The notes under the pieces: model-generated | Databases searched by the model: none | Told to the model about the DNA's origin: nothing | Seen by the model: the letters and a program-made list of their open reading frames with translations, nothing else | Shown: in pieces, positions 1-7,439 of the stretch | How positions within the stretch are numbered: the stretch's first letter is position 1 | Layout: every line of letters starts with the position of its first letter | Program-made: the position numbers and the translations under genes | From: JBGCDD01 sp045105075 | GTDB taxonomy: Bacteria; Pseudomonadota; Alphaproteobacteria; Rhodobacterales; Rhodobacteraceae | Assembly: GCA_045105075.1 (NCBI GenBank) | Contig: JBGCDD010000242.1 | Span: forward strand, 1-14,069 | DNA length: 14,069 bases | Direction of reading: 5' to 3'

Positions 1-1
1 T

Positions 2-292
2 GAGGCCAAAGCCGAAACCGCCCCCGAGACCGAAGTGTTTTACACCTTCACCTGGGGACGTGCACGGCCCAGCACGCCTCGGGCCAAGCAGGGCGAGCGG
101 TCCGGTGGGGCGCGCCCTCAGGGTGGCAACACCAAGGGCAAAGGCCGCAAGCCAAAGGGCAAGCGCGATGAGGGACCCAAAGGCGGGCAGGGTGGCAAGA
201 CCTTCTCGGCGCGGCCGCCCAAATCCGAAAAGCCGATCGATCCTGACAACCCCTTTGCTGCGGCACTGATGGGGTTGAAGGGCAAGACCTGA
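2..292 (+). CDS. C-terminal end of a helicase-like protein (5' part outside window)
   Basis: Open from the first full codon of the window to TGA at 290-292, giving 96 residues of a protein that begins upstream. The piece has a short folded-looking stretch (VFYTFTWGR), then a long Gly/Lys/Arg-rich, low-complexity tail (GKGRKPKGKRDEGPKGG), and ends with DPDNPFAAALMGLKGK. In Rhodobacterales this ending belongs, as I recall, to large superfamily 2 helicase-like proteins encoded directly before an S4-domain protein; the order here fits. The basic tail would suit RNA or DNA binding. No helicase motif lies inside the window, so the family call rests on context and the ending. The next gene starts four bases after the stop, so the two are probably co-transcribed. 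Confidence 0.6.
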   Translation, partial: EAKAETAPETEVFYTFTWGRARPSTPRAKQGERSGGARPQGGNTKGKGRKPKGKRDEGPKGGQGGKTFSARPPKSEKPIDPDNPFAAALMGLKGKT

Positions 293-296
293 TCCG

Positions 297-668
297 GTGA
301 GCGACGCCCCCGACAAACTGCGCGTGGACAAATGGCTGTGGCACGCGCGGTTTTTCAAAACCCGCAGTCTGGCGGCACGACAGGTCAGCGACGGGCATGT
401 GCGGCTGAATGGCACGCGGGTCACAAAACCGGCGCAGGTTGTGGTTTCTGGTGACGTGCTGACCTTTGCACAAGGCCGCGACGTGCGTGTGATCAAAGTT
501 GTGGCCATGGGCGTCAGGCGTGGCCCGGCGCCCGAGGCTCAGGCGCTGTTTGAGGATCTGACCCCACCCAGCGAGCACATCGAAGCGCCCCAACGGGTGG
601 GCGAACGCCCGACCAAACGGGACCGGCGCGCGCTGGACGCGCTGCGCTCAAATGATGATCTGATCTGA
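297..668 (+). CDS. S4-domain RNA-binding protein, Hsp15-like
   Basis: A 123-residue protein. Residues about 8-70 form an S4 RNA-binding domain with the usual signature: LRVDKWLWHARFFKTRSLA, then the VRLNGTRVTKP turn and GDVLTF strand. The Hsp15 (HslR) family has this layout, a small S4 domain plus a basic C-terminal tail. E. coli Hsp15 binds stalled 50S subunits carrying nascent chains, and a related role in ribosome rescue is inferred here, not shown. The tail (EDLTPPSEHIEAPQRVGERPTKRDRRALDAL) is charged and probably flexible. GTG at 297 is used as start because it lies at the beginning of the conserved region and four bases after the previous stop, consistent with translational coupling. 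The general domain call is firm; the specific function is less so. Confidence 0.88.
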   Translation: MSDAPDKLRVDKWLWHARFFKTRSLAARQVSDGHVRLNGTRVTKPAQVVVSGDVLTFAQGRDVRVIKVVAMGVRRGPAPEAQALFEDLTPPSEHIEAPQRVGERPTKRDRRALDALRSNDDLI

Positions 669-729
669 GGTGTTTGGGCGCATTCCGCCACGGCGCGCTC
701 CTGTGTCCAGTCTTTCTGACACCAGATAC

Positions 730-758
730 TTGAATGCCCCGCATCTCTGATTTAGCTA
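730..758 (+). promoter_or_regulatory. possible fdxA promoter (-35/-10 like)
   Basis: TTGAAT at 730-735 and TAGCTA at 753-758 are separated by 17 bases and end 30 bases before the fdxA start. The -35 match is fair and the -10 match is poor, so this is only a candidate. The rest of the 120-base gap between the S4 gene and fdxA shows no other clear signal. Confidence 0.22.
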
Positions 759-788
759 GACGTTCAGGGATTTAACGGAAAGCGACGC

Positions 789-1127
789 ATGACCTATATC
801 GTGAACGACAGCTGTATTGCCTGCAAATACACCGATTGTGTCGAAGTCTGTCCAGTGGACTGCTTTTACGAGGGCGAGAACATGCTGGTCATCCACCCGG
901 ATGAGTGCATCGATTGCGGTGTTTGCGAACCCGAATGCCCCGCTGACGCGATCCGCCCGGACACCGAACCGGACATGGACAAATGGGTCGAATTCAACCG
1001 TAAATACTCGGAAATGTGGCCGGTCATCATCACCAAAAAAGACCCGCTGCCTGACGCCGAAGACCGCGACGGCGAATCTGGCAAACTTGAGAAATACTTC
1101 TCCGAAGCGCCCGGCGAAGGCGGCTGA
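789..1127 (+). CDS. fdxA: 7Fe-8S ferredoxin FdxA
   Basis: A 112-residue ferredoxin carrying one [3Fe-4S] and one [4Fe-4S] cluster, a soluble low-potential electron carrier. The cysteines match the Azotobacter vinelandii FdI family with an offset of one: Cys9, Cys17 and Cys50 for the 3Fe cluster; Cys21, Cys40, Cys43 and Cys46 for the 4Fe cluster; and free Cys12 and Cys25. The motif CIDCGVCEPECP is intact. The long C-terminal extension after residue 55 (WVEFNRKYSEMWPVI) is typical of this family and absent from short 2[4Fe-4S] ferredoxins. A GGAAAG sequence at 777-782 precedes the ATG. The physiological electron partner cannot be deduced from neighbours. An intrinsic terminator follows at 1164-1191. 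Confidence 0.96.
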   Translation: MTYIVNDSCIACKYTDCVEVCPVDCFYEGENMLVIHPDECIDCGVCEPECPADAIRPDTEPDMDKWVEFNRKYSEMWPVIITKKDPLPDAEDRDGESGKLEKYFSEAPGEGG

Positions 1128-1163
1128 GGACCAAGTTTCCTTGCTATATTAACGGTGTGACGG

Positions 1164-1191
1164 AACGTCTGCTTTTTTTGCGGGCGTTTTT
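1164..1191 (+). terminator. intrinsic terminator after fdxA
   Basis: Stem 1164-1172 (AACGTCTGC) pairs with 1180-1188 (GCGGGCGTT) through nine base pairs, two of them G-U in RNA. The loop is a run of seven T, and the T tract continues to 1191. It begins 37 bases after the fdxA stop, the expected position for a Rho-independent terminator, and so separates fdxA from carD. Confidence 0.8.
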
Positions 1192-1230
1192 GTGTTATGC
1201 TCTCATCACATTGTTGAAACGACCGGGTCT

Positions 1231-1266
1231 GCTTTGATGGAGCAATTGCATCAAGGCCGTTTTTTT
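1231..1266 (+). promoter_or_regulatory. terminator-like hairpin in the carD leader (attenuator or small-RNA end)
   Basis: Bases 1231-1239 (GCTTTGATG) pair with 1249-1257 (CATCAAGGC), one pair being G-U, around a nine-base loop that holds CAATTG. Two bases later comes a run of seven T (1260-1266). The geometry is that of a weak intrinsic terminator, but it lies 82 bases before the carD start and about 40 bases after the fdxA terminator. It could be an attenuator in the carD transcript or the 3' end of a short RNA of up to about 75 nt. No transcript is shown by sequence alone. Confidence 0.4.
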
Positions 1267-1273
1267 GTCGCCC

Positions 1274-1302
1274 CCGTGCTTGGTTTTTACGCCAAAACAC
1301 GG
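1274..1302 (+). promoter_or_regulatory. hairpin in the carD 5' leader
   Basis: CCGTG (1274-1278) pairs with CACGG (1298-1302), and TTGG (1280-1283) with CCAA (1292-1295). A small internal loop (C opposite AA) separates the two helices, and an eight-base U-rich loop closes the tip. It lies 46 bases before the carD ATG and does not cover the ribosome binding site. A role in mRNA stability or control is only inferred. Confidence 0.4.
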
Positions 1303-1347
1303 CAGGGCCCGCAAAAACACCACCCGGCTGAAAAGGACGACCCACGT

Positions 1348-1866
1348 ATGACAAAAACGAAAAAGCTCGACTTTCGCCCGAACGAATTTGTGGTTTATCC
1401 CGCGCATGGGGTCGGACAGATCGTGTCGATCGAAGAGCAGGAGGTCGCTGGCCTCACGCTGGAGCTGTTTGTGATTTCCTTTGAAAAAGACAAGATGACG
1501 CTGCGGGTGCCCACGCACAAGGCCACCGAAATCGGCATGCGCAGCCTGTCTTCGCCGGACGTGATCACCAAAGCGATGACCACGCTGAAGGGCAAAGCCA
1601 AGGTCAAGCGGGCCATGTGGTCGCGCCGCGCGCAGGAATACGAGCAAAAGATCAACTCGGGTGATCTGATCGCAATTGCCGAAGTGGTACGCGATTTGCA
1701 CCGCACCGATGATCAGCGTGAGCAAAGCTATTCCGAGCGTCAGCTTTATGAAGCAGCACTTGAGCGTTTGACCCGCGAAGTTGCGGCCGTCGGTGGCGGA
1801 GACGAAGCTTTGGCAGCCCAGCAAATCGGTGATGTTTTGTCATCGCGCGCGCCTGCCGCCGCCTGA
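1348..1866 (+). CDS. carD: CarD-family transcriptional regulator
   Basis: A 172-residue protein of the CarD/CdnL family, which binds the RNA polymerase beta subunit and stabilises open promoter complexes. Residues about 10-65 form the Tudor-like RNAP-interaction domain (FRPNEFVVYPAHGVGQIVSIE, then LELFVISFEKDKMTLRVP). Residues about 75-160 are the helical, basic DNA-contacting domain (KVKRAMWSRRAQEYEQKI). The Ala-rich end (SSRAPAAA) is probably disordered. The frame is open upstream to 1192, but I start at ATG 1348. An AAGGA sequence lies about ten bases before it, the family begins with a short basic stretch like MTKTKKLDF, and the upstream extension overlaps the hairpins and T tracts of the leader. 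CarD is usually essential or important for growth and stress response in alphaproteobacteria. Confidence 0.94.
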   Translation: MTKTKKLDFRPNEFVVYPAHGVGQIVSIEEQEVAGLTLELFVISFEKDKMTLRVPTHKATEIGMRSLSSPDVITKAMTTLKGKAKVKRAMWSRRAQEYEQKINSGDLIAIAEVVRDLHRTDDQREQSYSERQLYEAALERLTREVAAVGGGDEALAAQQIGDVLSSRAPAAA

Positions 1867-1889
1867 TCCCAGCGACCTTTGATAGATTG

Positions 1890-1918
1890 GGCCGTTCCGC
1901 AGCCGGAGCGGCCTTTTT
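1890..1918 (+). terminator. intrinsic terminator after carD
   Basis: A ten-pair stem, GGCCGTTCCG (1890-1899) with CGGAGCGGCC (1904-1913), one pair G-U, closed by the four-base loop CAGC and followed by five T (1914-1918). It starts 23 bases after the carD stop. This is a strong Rho-independent terminator and separates carD from the transporter gene. Confidence 0.9.
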
Positions 1919-1997
1919 GCTGTCGCAGCGATGCATTTTGTCGTTTTCTCGCCCCTTCGGCGCGGTTTAGACTTGGCTTGCAAACAGGGGGCGCAAG

Positions 1998-3611
1998 ATG
2001 ACGGGATGGTTTGACCGGGTGGTGCTGGATCTGGGTCGGCAAATGCGCTGGTCGTTTCTGCCGCCTTTGATGATCTATTTCTCGGCCGGTGTGTCGGGAC
2101 TTACGGCGATTGTCGGCGCGTTTTTCGTCAAAGACTATCTGGGTCTGTCGGCGGCGTTTCTGGCGGGGCTTGCGTTTTGGGCCGGGTTGCCTTGGGCGCT
2201 GAAAATGCCGCTGGGCCATTTGGTCGATCTGATCTGGCGTTGGAAGGCAGTGCTGGTTTTTATCGGCGCGGGATTGGTCGCCACCAGCCTTGGGATCATG
2301 TATTTCCTGATCACCGAACGGGCGTGGATGGCGAGCATCATGCCGTTGTCGGCATGGTATGTGACATCCGTTTTGCTGGCGCCCTCGGGCTATGTGGTGC
2401 AAGACGCGGTGGCCGATGCGATGTCGGTCGAGGCGGTTCCGACGCATACCGACACCGGCGCGCCCATCGCAGAGACCGACACCAAAGCCATGCACACCAC
2501 CATGCAGACGCTGGGGCGGTTTTCGCTGATCCTGGGCTCGGTTGGGGTGGCCGTGTTGAACATCGTGATGTTTTCGGGGGTCGAGGCGCTGGATCCGGCC
2601 GGCAAACAAGCGGTCTATGCGCAGGTCTACCTGATGGCGCTGGCGATCCCGGTTTTGTCGGTGTCCGGCGTGGTTTTGGCCGCGTTGCAACGTCGCTCTC
2701 AACGCGCCGCGATGCAGCGCGCGGGGGTTGCGAACGCCACGATCGAACAGGCTTTGGGGCGGGCCGGCGATCCACCTGACCTGAACCACTGGTATTTCAC
2801 CGGCGGCGCGGCGTTTGTTGTGCTCAGCCTGGTGATTGGGCTGTCCGATGTGCCCTTTGGTCAAGAACTGGTGTTCATCGGCTCGATGAGCGTGGTGCTG
2901 TTTTTGATGCGTCAATTGCTGCAGGTGCTGGAGCCGGCCAAAGCGCGCGCACTTGTCGGCACCGCCGTGATCATTTTCGTGTTTCGCGCCGTGCCTTTGC
3001 CCGGCCCCGGCAAAACCTGGTTTGAAATTGACGAGCTGAAGTTTGACGAGCAATTCCTGTCGGTGCTGTCACTGATCACCGCCGCGCTCACCTTGGCCGG
3101 CATCTTGTTGTTGCGCCCACTGATGGCGCGCTGGCCGATCACCAAGATTGTGATTTTGCTCACTATTGTGGGCGGCGTTTTGTCATTGCCCAACATCGGG
3201 TTGTTTTACGGCCTGCACCATTGGACCGCAGGTCTGACAGCTGGCATCGTTGATGCGCGCTTCATCGCGATCATGGACACAGCGGTGGAAAGTCCGCTGG
3301 GGCAGGTGGCGATGATCCCGATGTTGGCCTGGATTGCACGCAATGCCCCGACCGAGCTCAAGGCCACGTTTTTCGCGGTTATGGCCTCGTTCACCAATTT
3401 GGCGCTGTCGGCCAGTTCGCTGATCACCAAATACATGAACCAACTGTTCGAGGTCACCCGCGAAGTGCGCAACGAGGCCGGCGAGATCACTATTCCGGCG
3501 CTCTATGATGCACTGGGCCCGTTGCTGATCTGGGTGGCTGTGATCGGTGTGGTGGCGCCGCTGGTGACCATCGCGCTGGTGCAACGATCGCGGCTTAGAA
3601 CGACAGACTGA
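1998..3611 (+). CDS. MFS/BT1-like (folate-biopterin transporter family) membrane protein
   Basis: A 537-residue very hydrophobic protein with about 12 predicted membrane segments, hence an inner-membrane transporter of the major facilitator type. Two stretches recall the BT1 (folate-biopterin transporter) family. One is near residues 60-80 (FWAGLPWALKMPLGHLVDLI), comparable to the family's W.IKP.YG..SD motif. The other is the late segment TELKATFFAVMASFTNLALS. A polar loop of about 25 residues (PTHTDTGAPIAETDTKAMHT) sits between segments four and five. The substrate is not known from sequence; pteridines or folate would be the family guess. ATG 1998 has AGGGGGC a few bases upstream. Its 3' end overlaps the end of cobS on the other strand by 17 bases, and no terminator is visible between them. 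A different MFS subfamily is the main alternative. Confidence 0.6.
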   Translation: MTGWFDRVVLDLGRQMRWSFLPPLMIYFSAGVSGLTAIVGAFFVKDYLGLSAAFLAGLAFWAGLPWALKMPLGHLVDLIWRWKAVLVFIGAGLVATSLGIMYFLITERAWMASIMPLSAWYVTSVLLAPSGYVVQDAVADAMSVEAVPTHTDTGAPIAETDTKAMHTTMQTLGRFSLILGSVGVAVLNIVMFSGVEALDPAGKQAVYAQVYLMALAIPVLSVSGVVLAALQRRSQRAAMQRAGVANATIEQALGRAGDPPDLNHWYFTGGAAFVVLSLVIGLSDVPFGQELVFIGSMSVVLFLMRQLLQVLEPAKARALVGTAVIIFVFRAVPLPGPGKTWFEIDELKFDEQFLSVLSLITAALTLAGILLLRPLMARWPITKIVILLTIVGGVLSLPNIGLFYGLHHWTAGLTAGIVDARFIAIMDTAVESPLGQVAMIPMLAWIARNAPTELKATFFAVMASFTNLALSASSLITKYMNQLFEVTREVRNEAGEITIPALYDALGPLLIWVAVIGVVAPLVTIALVQRSRLRTTD

Positions 3612-4374
3612 CGCACAAACCCAACAGCAAGGTGATTTCACCAAGCTGTTGGGCCGCGCCCAAAACATCTCCGGTTTGCCCGCCGATTTTGCGCAGTGCC
3701 ACTGCGGCCAGCCCCCCCACGACGATGGCAGCACCAAGCGCCGGCAACAGGATCGCAGGGCCAGTCAACATCAGCGCCAACACGATCCCCAACCCGACCG
3801 ACACCGCGCTGACCACGCCCCCCGGCGCGCCGACGCCGTGCGAAAGGCCAGTCGTGCGCGCCAGCGGCAGCGCGGTCATCAAGACTGCGAAACAGCCGCG
3901 CGAGACAATAGCGGCGGCAAGGGGCGCGGCGATTCCATGGGGCAGCAGCATGGCCAAGGCGACCCAGCGCAGACCCAACGACAGGATCAAGGCCAGCACA
4001 CCATAAGTGCCAATCGCACTGTCCTTCATGATCTCAAGGCGGCGCGCAGGGGTGAAACCACCCCAAAATCCGTCACAAGTGTCGGCCAATCCATCCTCGT
4101 GCATCGCACCACTCAGCACCACGCCCGCGCCCAGCATCAGCCCCGCCGCTGCGCCAACAGGCAGCCCCAGCCACAACGCGCCCAAGGCCAAAGCCCCTGA
4201 CAGTGTCCCAATCGCCAGACCGGCCAGCGGAAACGCCCAAGCCGCACGCGCTTGGTTGGCAAAGGCGGCATCTGGCAAGCTCGGCATCGGCAAACGCGTC
4301 AACAGAACCAGCGCCACCGGCACATCCCAAAGCAGCGAAACGCGGGAGGGCAAGGCGATGTCGTTTTTCGGCAT
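3595..4374 (-). CDS. cobS: adenosylcobinamide-GDP ribazoletransferase (cobalamin synthase) CobS
   Basis: A 259-residue integral membrane enzyme that joins adenosylcobinamide-GDP with alpha-ribazole (or its phosphate) to give adenosylcobalamin (phosphate), the last assembly step. The Mg-dependent active-site signature is visible at residues about 92-102 (HEDGLADTCDG), followed by FWGGFTPARRLEIMKDS..GTYG. The C-terminal part has GGQTGDVLGAAQQLGE, also typical of CobS. Most of the rest is hydrophobic helix rich in Ala, Gly and Leu. The frame is open much further upstream, but I start at the ATG ending at 4374: it gives the family's normal length, has GGAAAGG before it, and avoids overlap with cobT. 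The gene is divergent from cobT and converges, with 17 bases of overlap, on the BT1-like transporter gene. Confidence 0.95.
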   Translation of the reverse strand: MPKNDIALPSRVSLLWDVPVALVLLTRLPMPSLPDAAFANQARAAWAFPLAGLAIGTLSGALALGALWLGLPVGAAAGLMLGAGVVLSGAMHEDGLADTCDGFWGGFTPARRLEIMKDSAIGTYGVLALILSLGLRWVALAMLLPHGIAAPLAAAIVSRGCFAVLMTALPLARTTGLSHGVGAPGGVVSAVSVGLGIVLALMLTGPAILLPALGAAIVVGGLAAVALRKIGGQTGDVLGAAQQLGEITLLLGLCVSLSF

Positions 4375-4453
4375 ATCAAGGCCTTTCCGGGGCTTGTGGC
4401 TGCGCCTCGAGTGGTTAAACACCGCAAGGTAACCGATTGCAACGAGGCTTTGA
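4375..4453. promoter_or_regulatory. divergent cobS/cobT intergenic region
   Basis: These 79 bases must hold the start signals of both cobalamin genes unless transcription enters from elsewhere. On the minus strand TTGCAA and TTTAAC are 17 bases apart. On the plus strand TTGTGG and TTAAAC are 15 apart; the two candidates overlap. Both matches are weak. I looked for a cobalamin riboswitch and saw no B12-box-like sequence; the space is also too short for a full one. Confidence 0.35.
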
Positions 4454-5464
4454 ATGCGCCCTGACCTGACAGATCTGACCTCATTTCGCGCGGCTTTGAC
4501 GGCCGCACCCAGTGTTGACGCCGCCGCGCAGACTGGCGCTGGCGAGCGCAACAGCCAGCTGACCAAACCGCCCGGTGCGTTGGGGCGTCTGGAAGATCTC
4601 GCCCAGTGGTATGCCGGTTGGCGTGGCGATGCGCGACCGGTGATTGCATCCCCGCAGATCATTGTTTTTGCTGGAAATCACGGCGTAACGGCACAGGGTG
4701 TGTCGGCCTTTCCCGCGGCCGTCACCGAGCAGATGGTGTTCAATTTTCAGGCCGGTGGTGCGGCGATCAACCAATTGGCCAAGGCGGCGGGTGCAACGCT
4801 GGATGTGATCGCGCTCGAGCTTGATCGCCCCACCAACGACTTTACCCAAGGCCCGGCGATGGATGACACCGAATTGTTAACCGCGCTGCGCACGGGTTGG
4901 GACGCGGTAGATGACAGCGCCGATGTGCTGGTTGTGGGCGAAATGGGCATCGGCAACACCACATCTGCGGCCGCCATCGCGCATGCGCTGTTTGGTGGTG
5001 CGGCGCAGGATTGGACCGGGCGTGGCACCGGCGTGGATGATGCAGGTCTGGCGCTGAAAACCGAGGTTGTGGCCAAGGGCGTGGCGCGCCATGGCGGTGG
5101 ATCGGGGTTGGCAACCTTGGCGGCCCTTGGCGGGCGCGAGTTGGCTGCGATGGCCGGCGCCATTGCCGCCGCACGCCATTTGCGCATTCCGGTGATACTG
5201 GATGGCTTTATTTGCTGCGCGGCCGCGGCCTGTTTGCACGCAGAAGACGCAGGCGCGCTCGATCACACAGTGGCCGGGCATCTGAGCGCCGAGGGCGCGC
5301 ATGCCGCGTTGCTGGCGCGTTTGGGCAAAACGCCGTTGCTGTCGCTTGGCTTGCGGTTGGGCGAGGCATCGGGCGGGGCACTGGCGATCAACATCGTCAA
5401 AAGTGCTGTGGCATGCCATTCCGGCATGGCGACGTTTGCCGAAGCGGGCGTGGCCGACGGCTAA
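4454..5464 (+). CDS. cobT: nicotinate-nucleotide--dimethylbenzimidazole phosphoribosyltransferase CobT
   Basis: A 336-residue enzyme that transfers phosphoribose from nicotinate mononucleotide to 5,6-dimethylbenzimidazole, giving alpha-ribazole phosphate for the lower ligand of cobalamin. Conserved stretches include LTKPPGALGRLEDLA near residue 40, FAGNHGVTAQGVSAFP, VGEMGIGNTTSAAAIA, and LGLRLGEASGGALA. Glu163 (in EMGIGNTT) and Glu304 (in RLGEASG) correspond by spacing and motif to the catalytic Glu174 and Glu317 of the Salmonella enzyme. The name is that of the Salmonella system; it is unrelated to the cobaltochelatase subunit also called CobT. AACGAGG lies shortly before the ATG. The stop is only four bases from the stop of the convergent antiporter gene, with no room for a terminator between them. 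Confidence 0.96.
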   Translation: MRPDLTDLTSFRAALTAAPSVDAAAQTGAGERNSQLTKPPGALGRLEDLAQWYAGWRGDARPVIASPQIIVFAGNHGVTAQGVSAFPAAVTEQMVFNFQAGGAAINQLAKAAGATLDVIALELDRPTNDFTQGPAMDDTELLTALRTGWDAVDDSADVLVVGEMGIGNTTSAAAIAHALFGGAAQDWTGRGTGVDDAGLALKTEVVAKGVARHGGGSGLATLAALGGRELAAMAGAIAAARHLRIPVILDGFICCAAAACLHAEDAGALDHTVAGHLSAEGAHAALLARLGKTPLLSLGLRLGEASGGALAINIVKSAVACHSGMATFAEAGVADG

Positions 5465-5468
5465 GGCC

Positions 5469-7352
5469 CTAGGCCGATTTCTTGCCATCTGCACGGTCGC
5501 GGTTGAGCAACGCCAGCTCCAGCTCTTTTTGCAGCTCTTTGGCACGCGCAATATAGGCCTGGTTGTCCGAAGCGGGTTTGCCCGGATCCCAGACCTCGGC
5601 CAACTGGCGCACAGCGTGGCGGTCATGGGCGTAAAACGTCTGTTCCGCGTCGGCGGCCTCGTATTCGGACAGGCCAATGTTTTCAAGCACATAACGCCCG
5701 GCCCGCAGCGAGCTGTCAAACATTTCGCGCACGATGTCATTGGCGCCTGCGCGATACAGCTGATACACGTGACTGCGATCATAAGCGCGCGCGATGATGT
5801 GCAGATCCGGGCGTTCGCGCCGCGCATAGGCAACCAATTGAGTCACCTTGTCCTTGTCGTCCATCGCCGCCACCAGCACACGCGCCTTTGGCAATCCGGC
5901 GGCCTTAAGCAGCTCGGGGCGCGTCGGATCGCCCAGGAACCCCTTGAACCCAAAGCGGCGCATCAGCTGGATGGTTTCCATGTCGTGATCCAGCACAATG
6001 GTTTTGAAACCGCTTGCTTGCACCAGTCGATTGACGATTTGCCCAAAGCGGCCGATGCCTGCGATGATCACCGGGCCTTCATCGTCGATCACATCCGCTT
6101 CCAGACTGCGCGCAACTTCGGGCATGCGTTTGGAAATCACGTCATAGAGAATGAACAAGAGCGGCGTGATCAGCATGCTGAGCGCGATGATCAAAAGCAG
6201 CTTTTCCGACACGTCTACCGGGATCACATTTTGCTGTACTGAAAACGCGATCAACACGAACCCAAATTCACCGGCCTGCGCCAGGCTGAGCGTGAACAGC
6301 CATTGATCGCGCCCAGCCAGCTTGAAGGCGCGCCCAAGCCCGTAAAGAACCGCGCCCTTTGCCACGATGACCAGCAGCGCCAGCCCGATCAGATCGCCCG
6401 GTTCGGCAAAGAAGGCGGTAAAGTTGATGCCCGCGCCGACGGTGATGAAAAACAACCCCAAAAGCAGACCCTTGAACGGCTCAAGATCGCTTTCCAGCTC
6501 GTGGCGGAATTCGGAGTTGGCCAGAACAACGCCGGCCAAAAAGGCGCCCAAAGCTGGTGACAGTCCGACCAGCGTCATCAGAAAAGAAATGCCAACCACG
6601 ATCAGCAAAGCCAGCGCTGTGTACATTTCGCGCAGGTTCGCCGCGTGGATGTAGCGAAACACCGGGCGGGTCAGATAAACGCCGGCCAGCACCACAAAGG
6701 CAATCGCGCTGAGCGTAACCAGCGTGACACCCCAGCCCGGCAAGCCTTCGACCAGCGACGGAACGGCGTGATGATCAGCCGCGTGTGCTGCATCGCCCGG
6801 ACGCGTGATCGAGCCGTCAGCAGAGAGGCTGGCTAGTTCAGGCAGCGCCATCAGCGGCAGAAACGCAAGGATCGGGATCACCGCGATGTCCTGGGGCAAC
6901 AGCACCGAAAACGCCGAGCGGCCGCCACCGGTTTGCATCAACCCCTTTTCCGACAGGGTTTGCAGCACAATCGCGGTTGAGGACAGCGCCAACGCCAAGC
7001 CAATCGCCAAGGCAACAGACCAGGGTTGACCGGCAAGCATGGCCGCGCCCATCAATAGCCCCGTGCTCAGCACAACCTGGGCGCCGCCCAAACCGATCAG
7101 GCGATGGCGCATATCCCAAAGAGCGCGGGGTTCAAGTTCGAGCCCGATGAGAAACAGCATCATCACCACGCCGAATTCGGCGAAATGCTGCAAATCCTGG
7201 GTTTCGCTGCCGACCAGATGCAATACGGGCCCGATAATGATGCCCGCCGCCAGATAGCCCAGCACCGACCCCAGCCCAAGGCGCGCGGCAAAAGGCACAG
7301 CGATCACCGCCGCGGCAAGGTAAATCGACGCTTGATAGAGAAAGCTTTCCAT
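5469..7352 (-). CDS. KefB/KefC-type monovalent cation:proton antiporter with RCK domain
   Basis: A 627-residue CPA2-family inner-membrane transporter, probably exchanging or releasing K+ against H+. Residues about 5-385 form the Na+/H+ exchanger-like membrane domain (LGLGSVLGYLAAGIIIGPV; FGVVMMLFLIGLELEP; ALSSTAIVLQTLSEKG; LPQDIAVIPILA; SLAQAGEFGFVLIAF). Residues about 424-540 are a TrkA-N/RCK NAD-binding domain with GIGRFGQIV as the glycine-rich loop. A short charged C-terminus (AKELQKELELALLNR) may be a coiled coil. An unusual His-containing polar loop (DAAHAADHH) lies near residues 175-190. The frame is open 29 codons upstream, but the ATG ending at 7352 starts the first membrane segment (MESFLYQASIYLAAAV) and has AAAGG upstream. 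Kef proteins of this type protect against electrophiles; gating by glutathione cannot be read from this sequence. The gene lies 87 bases downstream of the Lrp gene on the same strand. Confidence 0.88.
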   Translation of the reverse strand: MESFLYQASIYLAAAVIAVPFAARLGLGSVLGYLAAGIIIGPVLHLVGSETQDLQHFAEFGVVMMLFLIGLELEPRALWDMRHRLIGLGGAQVVLSTGLLMGAAMLAGQPWSVALAIGLALALSSTAIVLQTLSEKGLMQTGGGRSAFSVLLPQDIAVIPILAFLPLMALPELASLSADGSITRPGDAAHAADHHAVPSLVEGLPGWGVTLVTLSAIAFVVLAGVYLTRPVFRYIHAANLREMYTALALLIVVGISFLMTLVGLSPALGAFLAGVVLANSEFRHELESDLEPFKGLLLGLFFITVGAGINFTAFFAEPGDLIGLALLVIVAKGAVLYGLGRAFKLAGRDQWLFTLSLAQAGEFGFVLIAFSVQQNVIPVDVSEKLLLIIALSMLITPLLFILYDVISKRMPEVARSLEADVIDDEGPVIIAGIGRFGQIVNRLVQASGFKTIVLDHDMETIQLMRRFGFKGFLGDPTRPELLKAAGLPKARVLVAAMDDKDKVTQLVAYARRERPDLHIIARAYDRSHVYQLYRAGANDIVREMFDSSLRAGRYVLENIGLSEYEAADAEQTFYAHDRHAVRQLAEVWDPGKPASDNQAYIARAKELQKELELALLNRDRADGKKSA

Positions 7353-7439
7353 GTCGGTGCTTTGCCTTTTGGATTCGTCTCCATGTTGGCGGGCCGGGGC
7401 AGGCGAGACAACCTTAAACGCGGCCCTTGCAGAAATCAC

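Noticed and set aside
1234..1254. FNR-type site TTGAT...ATCAA
   Set aside because: The half-sites match but are separated by 11 bases instead of 4; the pairing fits an RNA hairpin better.
1192..1347. In-frame 52-codon extension of CarD
   Set aside because: Overlaps leader hairpins and T tracts, lacks a ribosome binding site, and makes CarD longer than its family; ATG 1348 has AAGGA upstream.
1746..3053. Long minus-strand open frame (435 codons) opposite the transporter gene
   Set aside because: Its product is rich in His, Gln and Arg with no domain-like pattern. It is the mirror of a G+C-rich membrane-protein gene on the plus strand that has a good start, ribosome binding site and clear helices.
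4375..4453. Cobalamin riboswitch between cobS and cobT
   Set aside because: The region has only 79 bases and no B12-box-like sequence.
4375..4662. Upstream extension of CobS
   Set aside because: It would overlap cobT head-to-head and add about 96 residues without CobS character; the ATG ending at 4374 has a good ribosome binding site.
4877..5833. Minus-strand open frame (318 codons) over cobT and the antiporter gene end
   Set aside because: Overlaps two well-supported genes, with no coherent protein pattern.
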